A DNA stretch of 64,000 nt from Flavobacterium salmonis (GTDB lineage Bacteria; Bacteroidota; Bacteroidia; Flavobacteriales; Flavobacteriaceae): positions 62,001-126,000 of the forward strand of contig NZ_CAIJDP010000082.1 in NCBI RefSeq assembly GCF_903819435.1, written 5' to 3'. Of the stretch, positions 8,308 through 19,000 are shown piece by piece. Every line of letters begins with the position of its first letter. Position 1 is the stretch's first letter. Made by a program: the position numbers and the translations under genes. The notes under the pieces were generated by a model. It was not told the origin of the DNA and made no database searches. It was given only the letters and a program-made list of their open reading frames with translations.

Positions 8308-8541
8308 GTAATGGTATTTCATTACGGCAAATTTATTTCAGAACCAAGGTATGGAAAAGGTCATTTTTAAGCCATTATTAGTCAGTTTCTGTTTTTTTTA
8401 TAACTATTCATCAGCCTTTCATTGATTTAATAGCTAGACCTCCTATGACTTCAAAAACAGAAAAAATAATTTTCATGAATTGCCCTTTTTAAAATATAAA
8501 AAGAGAATAATAAAAACCCGTTGGGTGAAATTAAATCCCCT

Positions 8542-9288
8542 CTAAAATGACACCGCCATTGCAAGTCCATATTCTCTGCCATTATATACTGGCAGAATCA
8601 CTCCGTTTAGATTTTCCTTTTTTTTGAATATTTTTTTAGTAACAGGGTGAAGCCAGTAGGCTATTTTAGTACTCAAAATTCCGATGCCGGCTCCGGCTGC
8701 AACATCACTAAACCAGTGTCTGTCATTATACATCCTGAAAAATCCAGTTCCTGCAGCTACCAAATATCCTGAAACACCGTACCATATAGATACATCTTTA
8801 TATTCCTGATACAAAAATTCTGCTCCCATAAAAGCAGTTGCTGTATGACCCGAAGGAAATGAGTTGTTTGAAGTCCCATCAGGTCTCATTTCGTTTCCTG
8901 TCATTTTAATTACATTTACCGTTGTTCCCATAATTAAATAAGCTGAGGTCAGAATAATTGTGCGGTCTTTGAAATTATTTTTCCCTTTAACGCCTGCTGC
9001 ATTTAGAGCATAAACAGACAAAAAAGCAGAATACTGTGAAAAATCATCAATAGTAAACTTCTTGTCAATATGCTCTTTTATTTCATTTTTAGTATCTGTA
9101 TTGATGTCTTTAAGGGTGTGACTTTCGAGCCCAATAACTCCATATCCAATTAAAACTCCCGGAATAATTAAGGCTTCATATTTAAATTTTAAGTCTTTAT
9201 TGATATTCAGACTATCCGAACTGTGAGACTGCCCAAAGGCGCTTAAAGTCAAAAAACTACTTATAATTAACGAATAAATTTTCTTCAT
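8542..9288 (-). CDS. PAP2 superfamily (phosphatidic acid phosphatase type 2) membrane protein
   Basis: The ATG at 9288 gives a clean signal peptide (MKKIYSLIISSFLTLSAFGQ); a longer frame starts at 9309. The mature part is a PAP2/acid-phosphatase membrane enzyme with all three motifs: K-x6-RP (KMTGNEMRP), PSGHT, and a third motif FRMYNDRHWFSD in which the usual serine of SR-x5-H-x3-D is phenylalanine while Arg, His and Asp are kept. Such enzymes dephosphorylate phosphatidic acid, undecaprenyl pyrophosphate or lipid A; the signal peptide plus membrane helices suggest activity at the periplasmic face. The substrate cannot be decided. It sits upstream of pldA but 230 bases away, so a separate promoter is likely. 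Confidence 0.88.
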   Translation of the reverse strand: MKKIYSLIISSFLTLSAFGQSHSSDSLNINKDLKFKYEALIIPGVLIGYGVIGLESHTLKDINTDTKNEIKEHIDKKFTIDDFSQYSAFLSVYALNAAGVKGKNNFKDRTIILTSAYLIMGTTVNVIKMTGNEMRPDGTSNNSFPSGHTATAFMGAEFLYQEYKDVSIWYGVSGYLVAAGTGFFRMYNDRHWFSDVAAGAGIGILSTKIAYWLHPVTKKIFKKKENLNGVILPVYNGREYGLAMAVSF

Positions 9289-9309
9289 CACTTTTTTATA
9301 AAAATACAT

Positions 9310-9688
9310 TTCGGGCTACAGACTTTAGGTTAAACGAAAGTTTTTTTCAAACAGCAGTTGCATTAAATATTCAATTTTTAGAGTACAAAATCAACAACAT
9401 TCTAGAGATAAATATTTTAATTCTAATTCAATGAAAGATAATAAATAATAGCTAGAATAAACATTTCAAAAATACAGATATTTTTAATATATTTATCCTA
9501 CAAAAAAATAAAAAACAAGTATATTTATAAGAGTTAAAATAAATACGTGTAATATTATGAAGCTTAAAAATTACAGATGCATTTTATTATTCTAAAGTAA
9601 AATTTGAAAACTTAATCAAATCTTAAGCATGCTGAAAAACCAATAATGCATATATTTCGTTAATTAGATATATAAAACACACATCAAT
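9310..9688. other. Intergenic region between divergent genes
   Basis: About 380 bases of strongly AT-rich DNA between the PAP2 gene (minus) and the thioredoxin-ApbE operon (plus). It must hold both promoters, but I see no convincing TTG/TAnnTTTG pair; the nearest is a TATATTTC sequence about 35 bases before the thioredoxin ATG. No gene, repeat or RNA structure recognised. Confidence 0.6.
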
Positions 9689-10129
9689 ATGAAACTAATT
9701 ACTATGTTCCTTTTATTGGGGATTCTTCCGGGAACTATAAACTGGGAAACTGATTTTAATAAGGCAAAAAAAACGGCAAAGGAAAAAAACGAACTCATTC
9801 TTCTTAATTTCTCGGGTTCGGACTGGTGTGGGCCTTGTATTGTAATGCATAGAGATTATTTTCAGAATCCTTCCTTTACTGAATTGGCAGACAAAAATTT
9901 AATATTGGTAAATGCAGATTTTCCAAGAAAAAAGAAAAACATTGGTACTCCTGAACAGGTAAAACAAAATGAAGAGCTTGCTGAAATATACAATAAAGAA
10001 GGAAGTTTTCCTTTAACACTGCTGCTTGACTCAGAAGGAAAAGTCCTCAAAACATGGCACGGAAAACCAGAGAACGCTGCAGAACAGTGGACTGCTGAGA
10101 TAAAAGCTTTATGTGATAATAGAAAATAA
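9689..10129 (+). CDS. Thioredoxin-family protein, envelope redox partner
   Basis: A 146-aa protein of the DsbD-gamma/thioredoxin_7 type with the active-site WCGPC (C47, C50), preceded by ELILLNFSGSDWCGPC and followed by the cis-proline region GSFPLTLLLDSEGK. The N-terminus (MKLITMFLLLGILPGT) is hydrophobic and likely a leader, placing it in the periplasm. It is the first gene of a tightly packed operon: the ApbE gene begins 1 base after its stop, then DUF4266 (4-base overlap) and DUF3570 follow. In this set it probably keeps cysteines of a partner reduced, perhaps those of the small DUF4266 lipoprotein; that link is inference. Confidence 0.88.
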   Translation: MKLITMFLLLGILPGTINWETDFNKAKKTAKEKNELILLNFSGSDWCGPCIVMHRDYFQNPSFTELADKNLILVNADFPRKKKNIGTPEQVKQNEELAEIYNKEGSFPLTLLLDSEGKVLKTWHGKPENAAEQWTAEIKALCDNRK

Positions 10130-10130
10130 C

Positions 10131-11063
10131 ATGTCTGATCATCAAAAATATTCACAGTCCCTGAAACTTATGGGAAATATGTTCACTATCACTGTCACAG
10201 CCGGGAATCAGGTTACTGCTGACGAACATATTAATGCTGCGATTGAAGAGATTAAGCGTATTGAAAATCTGCTTACGACCTATAAAGATGACAGCCAGAC
10301 CAATCAGATTAATAGCGCTGCCGGCATCAATCCCGTAAAAGTTGATCCGGAAGTTTTCAATCTTATTGAAAGATCAGTTGGTATTTCTGGTATTACTCAG
10401 GGAGCTTTTGATATTTCATACGGAAGCATTGACAAAACACTTTGGAATTTTGATCGTTCCATGACCTCACTTCCAGATAGCGAAACAGCTTTGAAAATGG
10501 TACATCTTATTGATTACAGAAATATAATTCTGGATAAAGAAAATACAAGTGTATTTTTAAAAGAAAAGGGTATGCACATCGGCTTTGGAGGAATTGGTAA
10601 AGGTTATGCAGCCGAAATGGCAAAACAAGTCCTGCTGAAACGCGATGTAAAGAGCGGCATCATTAATGCCAGCGGGGATTTGTGCGCATGGGGATTACAG
10701 CCCGATGGCAGCAGATGGACTATTGGAGTAGCTGATCCTGATGCTCCAAATGCGGCTTTCTCTTATATGGAAATATCCAATAAAGCAGTAGCCACATCCG
10801 GAAATTATGAAAAATTTGTAACCATTAACGGCAGGAAATATTCGCATACCATAGATCCAAAAACAGGCCTTCCGATAACGGGAATAAAAAGCGTTACCAT
10901 TATCGCATCAAATGCTGAATTTGCAGATGCAATGGCTACTCCAATAGCCGTTATGGGAATCAAAGCTGGTTTGTATTTAATAGATCAGATTCCTGATTTG
11001 CATTGTATAATAATAGATGACAACAATAAAATTTACACTTCAAAAAACATTCGCCTAAAATGA
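10131..11063 (+). CDS. apbE: FAD:protein FMN transferase (ApbE family)
   Basis: A 310-aa ApbE-type flavin transferase, which attaches FMN from FAD covalently to Ser/Thr of a target protein. The ATG at 10131, one base after the thioredoxin stop, is preferred over a GTG inside that gene. Family marks: LLTTYKDDSQTNQIN near the start, GGIGKGYAAEMA (about 156-167), INASGDLCAWG, AVATSGNYEKF...SHTIDPKTGLP and the metal/FAD site AEFADAMATPIAVMG. No signal peptide or lipobox is visible, so it may act before export or the leader is atypical, which is odd for a family usually working outside the membrane. No D-x-x-S/T-G-A-T flavinylation target was recognised nearby. It belongs to the trx-apbE-DUF4266-DUF3570 operon. 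Confidence 0.92.
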   Translation: MSDHQKYSQSLKLMGNMFTITVTAGNQVTADEHINAAIEEIKRIENLLTTYKDDSQTNQINSAAGINPVKVDPEVFNLIERSVGISGITQGAFDISYGSIDKTLWNFDRSMTSLPDSETALKMVHLIDYRNIILDKENTSVFLKEKGMHIGFGGIGKGYAAEMAKQVLLKRDVKSGIINASGDLCAWGLQPDGSRWTIGVADPDAPNAAFSYMEISNKAVATSGNYEKFVTINGRKYSHTIDPKTGLPITGIKSVTIIASNAEFADAMATPIAVMGIKAGLYLIDQIPDLHCIIIDDNNKIYTSKNIRLK

Positions 11064-11293
11064 AAAATCAAAAGCAGCAAAATCTCGTACTCTTGTGCAG
11101 TATTGCTTTAGCAGGCATTCTCACATCATCCTGTACTTCTGTTAAAGAATATCAGAAGGGAAAAATCAACGATTCTGAAATGGTACTTGCCAACAGGAAA
11201 ATTGAAAAAACAGAACTAAGTTTTCAATCCTACCGCGAGGGAGCTTCGGGAGCAAATGCAGGTAAAAGCGGCGGAGGCTGTGGCTGTAACTAA
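11060..11293 (+). CDS. DUF4266 small lipoprotein
   Basis: A 77-aa lipoprotein (leader ending LTSSC, C25) that overlaps the ApbE stop by 4 bases (ATGA). It matches the DUF4266 pattern: C-TSVKEYQKGKINDSEMVLANRKIE, then a short S-Y-R-E-G-A element, and a glycine/cysteine tail ending GGGCGCN. The conserved cysteine tail looks like a metal- or cofactor-binding or crosslinking site. DUF4266 is known to occur with ApbE, thioredoxin and DUF3570 genes, as here; its function is not known to me. The thioredoxin upstream may act on the tail cysteines (inference). Confidence 0.88.
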   Translation: MKNQKQQNLVLLCSIALAGILTSSCTSVKEYQKGKINDSEMVLANRKIEKTELSFQSYREGASGANAGKSGGGCGCN

Positions 11294-11310
11294 TTTGATA
11301 TCATAAACAG

Positions 11311-12492
11311 ATGAAAAGAATATTCATTACAGGATTTGCATTATTGGCTTTATTCCAATTAAAAGCACAAAATATACCTTCTGATTCGACGGCTTACAAA
11401 AGCAAAAAATTAAAACTTGAAGAGGTAAATTTAGTATCGAGTTATTATAAACAAGATGGTAATAATTCAGCTGTCGGAGGAGGAATCGGATCACAGCACC
11501 TAACCGATATAGCGAATACTATCGATGTTAAACTCGTTAAATACGGCGAAACAGGAATTAAACACACCTTTGATATTGAAGCGGGTATTGATCACTATAC
11601 ATCAGCTTCTTCAGATATGATTGACCTGAGTGCTAATTCTTCTGCTTCTTCTTCAGATAACCGCTTCTACCCTTCTTTAAGCTATCTCAGGGAGAATGAA
11701 GAAAAGGGAAGGACTTTTGGAATAGGCGTTTCATCCTCTACAGAATTTGATTATCAGTCTTTTGGAGGAAACATCAGCTTCTCACAAAAAACAAAAAATA
11801 AGAATGGTGAATTTACAGCTAAATTCCAAACGTTTATTGACCAGTTAAAACTTATTGAACCCCTTGAACTTCGTACTTCAGGTGAAAATTATGGAAGCGC
11901 AAACCGAAACACTTTTGCCGGAACACTAAGTTATTCTCAAATCATCAACCAGAGGCTTCAGGTTATGCTTGTAGGAGATATTATCAGTCAGAACGGTTAC
12001 TTAAGTCTTCCTTTCCACAGGGTTTATTTTGCTGATGGCCCAGTTCGACAGGAAAAAATGCCTGATACCAGACTTAAAATTCCATTGGGAATAAGAGCCA
12101 GTTATTTTCTAGGCGATAATATTATCATAAGAGCCTACTACAGGTATTATACTGATGACTGGAATTTAAAAGCCCATACGGCTGATCTTGAAATACCGGT
12201 AAAGCTGACCCAGTCATTTTCGCTTAGTCCTTTTTACAGATATTATACACAAAGTGCCGCAAAGTATTTCAAACCATACGGAGCTCATACCGATACTGAT
12301 AACTTCTACACCAGCAACTATGACCTGTCTAAGTTTGACAGCAGTTTTTTTGGAATGGGGATGAAATTCACGCCTCCAGATGGTATTTTTGGTCTTAAAC
12401 ATTGGAATACGCTTGAAATCCGATACGGACATTACGATAGATCCAACAATTTGACTTCTGATATTATAAGTCTTAATATTAAATACAAATAA
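11311..12492 (+). CDS. DUF3570 outer-membrane beta-barrel protein
   Basis: A 393-aa exported protein (signal peptide to LKAQ) of the DUF3570 type, with regularly alternating beta-strands (for example RTFGIGVSSSTEFDYQSFGG, QRLQVMLVGDIISQNGYLSLPFHRVYF, GIRASYFLGDNIIIRAYYRYYTDDW) and a C-terminal strand ending in LNIKYK, as in outer-membrane barrels. The PFHRVYF and YRYYTDDWNL segments are family marks as I recognise them. It begins 17 bases after the DUF4266 stop and ends the operon; the strong terminator at 12613-12650 lies 120 bases downstream. A role as the outer-membrane exit or anchor for the small DUF4266 lipoprotein is a reasonable but untested idea. Confidence 0.88.
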   Translation: MKRIFITGFALLALFQLKAQNIPSDSTAYKSKKLKLEEVNLVSSYYKQDGNNSAVGGGIGSQHLTDIANTIDVKLVKYGETGIKHTFDIEAGIDHYTSASSDMIDLSANSSASSSDNRFYPSLSYLRENEEKGRTFGIGVSSSTEFDYQSFGGNISFSQKTKNKNGEFTAKFQTFIDQLKLIEPLELRTSGENYGSANRNTFAGTLSYSQIINQRLQVMLVGDIISQNGYLSLPFHRVYFADGPVRQEKMPDTRLKIPLGIRASYFLGDNIIIRAYYRYYTDDWNLKAHTADLEIPVKLTQSFSLSPFYRYYTQSAAKYFKPYGAHTDTDNFYTSNYDLSKFDSSFFGMGMKFTPPDGIFGLKHWNTLEIRYGHYDRSNNLTSDIISLNIKYK

Positions 12493-12612
12493 ACCTATAG
12501 CTTAAAAAGTTAGGGTTACGGAACAATACAAGGGTAAATTTCAAAATTTTATCGGTAAAAACTCCATACAAACAACTTAATTATTGGTTTTAAAAATGTT
12601 GTTTTATATAAT

Positions 12613-12650
12613 TCCCTGGTTTCATAAAATTTGAAACCAGGGATTTTTTT
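12613..12650 (+). terminator. Strong rho-independent terminator
   Basis: A perfect 12-bp stem (TCCCTGGTTTCA / TGAAACCAGGGA) with a 7-base loop followed by seven T. It closes the thioredoxin-ApbE-DUF4266-DUF3570 operon. Confidence 0.9.
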
Positions 12651-12934
12651 ATAAAAACTCTAAATTTTCTTGATTTTCATATCCTATTTGTTCTTTTCAA
12701 ATATTTTCATCGATCGAATTTACAACCTTGTATAGCAAATAGCTTCATACTTCTACTTTATTATTTTATACCAGCCTTAAGTAATTTCTTTGAATAGGAA
12801 TTGGGAGGAATAAACCTCTACACATTTAAAATTCATTTGCCTATTCAGCAAAATTACTTTCTGGTAACATCACATAATTTTTTGTTTCAACAAGCAATTT
12901 ATACTATCCTTTTAATGATAATATGAGCGCATTT

Positions 12935-12942
12935 TAGTTTTG
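12935..12942 (+). promoter_or_regulatory. Possible -7 promoter box (TAGTTTTG) for sprA
   Basis: TAGTTTTG fits TAnnTTTG and lies 70 bases before the sprA ATG. A matching TTG element 17-23 bases upstream is missing, so this is weak. Confidence 0.35.
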
Positions 12943-13011
12943 AAAACAAATTGAATTAAAGAATATCTTAATCATTTTAAAAAACAATAAAGGTTACCGG
13001 AAAGCCTTTAA

Positions 13012-16000
13012 ATGCATAAAAAATTATTTTTTATTTTGATGTTTCTCTGTATTCTTGTATCAAAGGCCCAAGTTGCGGCCACGGTTCAGGATACTGTAAA
13101 AAGCGGATTTGCCATTGGAAAAATTCAAATAACAAATCCTGCTAGCATATTATCCGCCTATGTTTATGATTCTTTTACCAATACTTACGTTTATAGCGAT
13201 TCTGAGAGTGAATTCTCAATCAACTATCCTTTGTTTCTAACACCAGCTGAATATGAAAATTTGGTATTGAAAGAATCCAGACGTAATTATTTCAGAAAAA
13301 AAGCAGATGCTATTGAAGCTAAAAAAGCAGGTTCAGAAACAAAACAAAAAGATTTATTGCCAAGATATTATATTAATTCAGGATTTTTTGAATCCATTTT
13401 TGGAAGTAATACTATCGATGTAAAACCTGCAGGATCTGTAGAAATGGACATAGGATTATTGTATTCTAAACAAGATAATCCAGCATTATCGCCAAGTAAC
13501 AGATCGAATCTCACTTTTGATTTTGACCAGCGAATTAGTATGTCTTTGGTTGGAAAGGTGGGTACGAGATTAAGTGTAAATGTAAATTACGATACGCAAT
13601 CTACATTTGCTTTTCAAAATTTATTCAAATTGGCCTATACCCCAGACGAAGATGATATCGTTAAAAACATTGAAGTTGGAAATGTCAGTATGCCCTTAAA
13701 CAGTACTTTGATAACTGGTGCACAAAATTTATTTGGTGTAAAAACACAATTACAATTTGGAAAAACTACTGTTACCGGCGTTTTCTCACAGCAAAAGTCA
13801 GAAACAAAAAGTGTCACCGCACAAGGGAGCGGAGCCGTTCAGGAATTTAATATGTATGCGCTTGATTACGATAGCAACAGACACTTTTTCTTATCACAAT
13901 ACTTTAGAAATAAATACGATACCTCTCTAAAAAATTATCCCCTAATAGACAGCCGAATCCAGATTTCAAGAATTGAAGTGTGGGTGACCAATAAAAAAAG
14001 CCAGGTCAGTACAACCGCAAACAATTTGAGAAATATTATTGCAATTCAGGATTTGGGAGAATCACAATTATCTGATCTTACAGATGATCAGGTCGTGGTT
14101 TTGAATCCGTCGTCAGGAATATTTAACAACAGCGCCGATTCGCCTTCGGACAACTCAAATAACGATTACGATCCTGCACAAATCAAGTCCGGAAGCGGTT
14201 TACTGAATAGCAATATTCGTGAAATCGCTACTGCATCTTCCGGATTTAATGTTACGGTAAGTGAAGGACAGGATTATTCAAAACTCGAAAATGCCCGAAA
14301 ATTAAGCTCAACTGAATACACCTTAAACAAACAATTGGGCTATATTTCGCTGGTACAAAAACTCGCCAATGATGAAGTACTGGCTGTTGCTTACCAATAC
14401 ACCTCCGGCGACCAGGTGTATCAGGTAGGAGAATTTGCCAGTGATGGTGTTGACGCTACTGTGGTTACAAATTCAGAAACTGTTACTACGCAAAGTTTAG
14501 TATTAAAAATGCTAAAAAGCAGTCTTGTAAATTTAAAAAATCCGGTTTGGAATCTGATGATGAAAAACATTTATCAAATTCCAAGCGGCTATCAGCTGAG
14601 TCAGGAAGATTTTAAATTTAATATCTTTTATTCTGATCCATCACCGTTAAATTATATTAAGCCGGTAACATCCTTCCCTCCCAACCCGTCTGATGAAAAC
14701 AAAATAGCAGAAACTCCTTTGCTGAAAGTCTTTAATCTGGACAGGTTAAATTCGACTAATGACCCTCAGGAAGGTGGTGACGGTTTCTTCGATTTCGTCT
14801 CCGGTATCACAATGGATGCCACGAACGGAAGAATCATTTTTACCACAAAAGAGCCTTTTGGAGAGTTAATTTTTAAAAAACTATCGACTAGTTCAACTGA
14901 AGACTACAACAATACGACTTCCTACAACGCCAATCAAAAAAAATATGTCTTTAGAAGTTTATACAACAATACACAAACAGGTGCTTTGCAGGACAGTGAT
15001 AAAAACAAATATTTACTAAAAGGAAAATATAAATCGTCAGGATCAGACGGAATCTCGATAGGGTCATTCAATGTTGCAAATGGTTCTGTAATTGTCACTG
15101 CTGATGGGCGAACGTTGACCGAAGGAATCGATTACAGCGTTGATTATCAATTAGGAAAAGTTCATATTCTTGATGCGGCGCTTTTAGCATCCAATGCCAG
15201 TATTACAGTAACATTAGAAAATAATTCTGTTTTTGGACAACAGACTAAAAGTTTCATTGGCTTAAATATTGACCATAAAATCTCAGATAATTTTACGATT
15301 GGGGCAACTTATTTAAAATATACTGAAAAACCATTGACTCAAAAATCAGTTTATGGTCAGGAATCTGTAGATAATACTATTTTTGGGCTCAATACTAATT
15401 TTTCTAGTGAAGTTCCCTTTTTTACCAGACTGGTTAACAAACTTCCTAATATTGATACTGATGTTCCGTCAAACATTTCAGTACGCGGAGAAGTTGCATA
15501 TCTAAAGCCAAACACCGCAAAAGCAAGTGATTTTGAAGGAGAATCTACTATTTATGTAGATGCTTTTGAAAGCGCTGCCTCGACTACGGATTTGAGTTCG
15601 GCCTATGCCTGGAGTTTATCGTCAACTCCCGCAAATAATACTTCGAGTACCTACAATTTTAACGAAAGTACCAATGATTTAAGTTATGGTTTCAAAAGAG
15701 CCAAATTAGCCTGGTATACAATTGATCCTGTTTTTTATACTTCTAAACCATCCGGAATTTCAAATAATCATCTTTCCCTGAATGCTACCAGAAGAATTTA
15801 CAAAGAAGAATTATATCCGAACCTGGAAACAGAAACAGGACAAACACTTGTTGTCAACACGCTGGATTTAAGCTATTACCCATCTGAAAGAGGCCCTTAC
15901 AATAATGGAGTAGATTTTTCAAATACTCCAAAAGATAATTTTGGAGGTATCATGAGAGCCCTAACTTCAACCAATTTTGAACAGGGAAATGTAGAATATA

Positions 16001-19000
16001 TTCAGTTTTGGGTTTTAGATCCTTATGTTGGAAACAGCAAAACGAATGATAACAATTCCGGCAAATTGTATTTTAATTTAGGCGAAATCTCCGAAGACGT
16101 TCTGAAAGACGGAAGAAAACAATACGAAAACGGACTTGGAACAGACCAGCTTATGGTAACGCCACAAGGAATTTGGGGTGATGTTCCTGCTTCACAATCC
16201 TTAACGTATGCCTTTGATACCGATGCTGCCAATCGATCTAATCAGGATGTGGGACTGGATGGTTTAAAAAACAGTCAGGAAACTCAGATTTATACCAATT
16301 ATAGTGCTGAAAATGATCCAGCGGCAGATGATTATAGCTACTATTTGAATACTACCGGAGATGTTTTAGAACGCTATAAAAAATACAATGGCACCGATGG
16401 AAACTCAGCCGTAAGTGCAGATGATGCTAACAGAGGGGCTACTACCCTGCCCAATACGGAAGATATTAATAATGATTATACCATGAATACCATCAATGCC
16501 TATTATGAGTATAGTATTGATATGAAACCGAATATGGAAATTGGCCAAAATTATATTACCGATATCAGAAATACGCAAGTTACACTGCCCAACGGAAATT
16601 CGACAGAAGCCAGATGGATTCAGTTTAAAATTCCGATTTCAAAGCCTGAAAACACCATTGGAAGTATCTCAGATTTTACCTCTATACGTTTCATGCGAAT
16701 GTTTATGACCGGATTTAGTGAACCTGTAACATTACGTTTTGGTTCTTTGGATTTGCAGCGAGGTGAATGGCGAAGATACACCGAAACCTTAGACATTGCA
16801 GACAGCAGCCCGGACGATGATAATACAGATATAGATGTATTAACAATAAATATTCAAGAAAATGATGGAAAGTGCCCTGTAAATTATGTTTTGCCTCCGG
16901 GCGTAGAAAGAGAACAATCCTACAGCGGAAATACTGTTACTTACCAAAATGAGCAGTCTTTAGGATTAAAAGTCGCAGGTAAAGGATTGGAGCCTAATGA
17001 TTCCAGATCGGTTTATAAAAGCATTAGTATGGATATGCGACAATATAAAAAACTGAAAATGTTTTTGCATGCCGAATCCCTAACCGGTCAAATACCACTT
17101 TCAGACAATCAAATGACAGCTTTTATACGGTTAGGAAATGATTACACAGAAAATTTTTATCAGATTGAAATTCCTTTAAAAGTTACGCTTTCCTCAGGTT
17201 GTTCGCCTTTGAGTTCAGAAATTGTCTGGCCCGAGGATAATGAAATCGATTTGTCACTCTCCCTATTGTCTCAATTAAAAATGCTCTATAAAAAGATTGC
17301 AACTGCTGATCTGCCTGCTGACGGAATTTATTATTTAAATGAAGATGATGAGCAACTGGATCCTTCATTACGTGATAAAATCAATAAATTAAGATTAGGT
17401 GTCAAAGGGAATCCCAACTTAGGATCTGTACGCACTTTAATGGTAGGAATAAAAAATAATGACTTGCATCAGGATATAAAAGGAGAAGTCTGGTTTGATG
17501 AATTACGACTGGCAGAAATGGATAATAGCGGCGGAATGGCGGCCGTTGTCAATCTTGATTCAAATTTAGCTGATTTTGCTACTATTTCAGCAACCGGAAA
17601 AATGAGTACCATGGGATTTGGGTCTTTACAACAGAACTCCGGCGAAAGAAGCCAGGAAAATGTAAAACAATATAGTGTAATGACCAATATCAATTTTGGC
17701 AAATTACTACCTAAAAACTGGAGACTAAACCTGCCATTAAATTATGCAGCATCCGAAGCATTTATTACTCCAAAATACGATCCTGAAAATCCTGATATTA
17801 CACTGCAGACAGCCATAGATGCTACAGAAACCGAACAAGAAAAAGCAAATATTAAAAACCGGGCGGTCGATTATACTAAAAATACCAGTATTAATTTAAT
17901 TGGAATTAGGAAAGAAAGGAAACCGGAACAGAAAGTGCATATTTATGATATTGAAAATTTTTCGTTCTCACAATCTTACAACGAAACATCCAGTCATGAT
18001 TATGAAAGAGAAAGCTATGTTGATCAAAAAACCAATACCGCATTAAATTATGATTATAGTGCGGAGGCTAAAAATATTGAACCTTTTAAGAATACCAAAT
18101 TCATGAAAAAAAACAATTACTGGAAGCTTTTGAGTGATTTTAATTTTAATTATATGCCTTCAAATATTACGTTCAACACAAATATTATCAGGCAGTATAA
18201 CAAACAGCAATACCGGCAAGTAGATGTTGAAGGAATTGCTTTAGATCCATCGTACAGCAGGAATTTTGAATTTAATATTCAATATGGCTTTAATTTTAAC
18301 CTGACAAAATCTTTACGCTTAAATTTCACATCATCATCAAGCAACATTGTAAAAAACTATCTGAACAGTGATAATCTGCCTATTGACAATTTCAAAATTT
18401 CTGATAATTATTTTAATCCTGGAGAACCCAACAAACATACTCAGAAGCTTGTGGTAACTTATGAAATTCCGCTGAATAAAATTCCGGTATTTAGTTTTGT
18501 AAAAGCCAATCTGACTTATACCGGTGATTATAATTGGCAGCGTTCTTCTGAGGCATTAACAAAAATAGAAGTCGATGGCGTCAATTATAATTTAGGCAAT
18601 ACGGTACAAAATGCCAATACAAGCAATCTAAGTGCCTCATTTAATATGGAGACTTTTTATAAATATGTCGGAATTTCAAAAACTGCCGATGTTAAAACTC
18701 CTGTAAAAAAGACAACCGTTATCAAACCCGGCGAAAAAATTACACGTACAGATATTCCTCAAAAAAGCATCAGAAGCCCATTTTTAAAAAGTTTTTACAA
18801 TGTATTGACCAGCGTAAAAAATATTACGTTGAATTTTACGGAAAACAAAGGAACAGTTTTACCCGGTTATCTCCCAACATCGGGTTTTATGGGATTCTCA
18901 AAACCGACTTTAGGGTTTATTTTTGGAAGCCAGCATGATATTCGTGATGAAGCTGCCAGAAAGGGCTGGCTGACTACTTATCAGGATTTCAATCAAAATT

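Larger units (their letters stand above)
12493..13011. other. Intergenic region before sprA
   Basis: About 520 bases. It contains the operon terminator (12613-12650) and, near the right end, a TAnnTTTG box (12935-12942) that could serve sprA. The rest is AT-rich without open frames or repeats that I can support. Confidence 0.6.
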
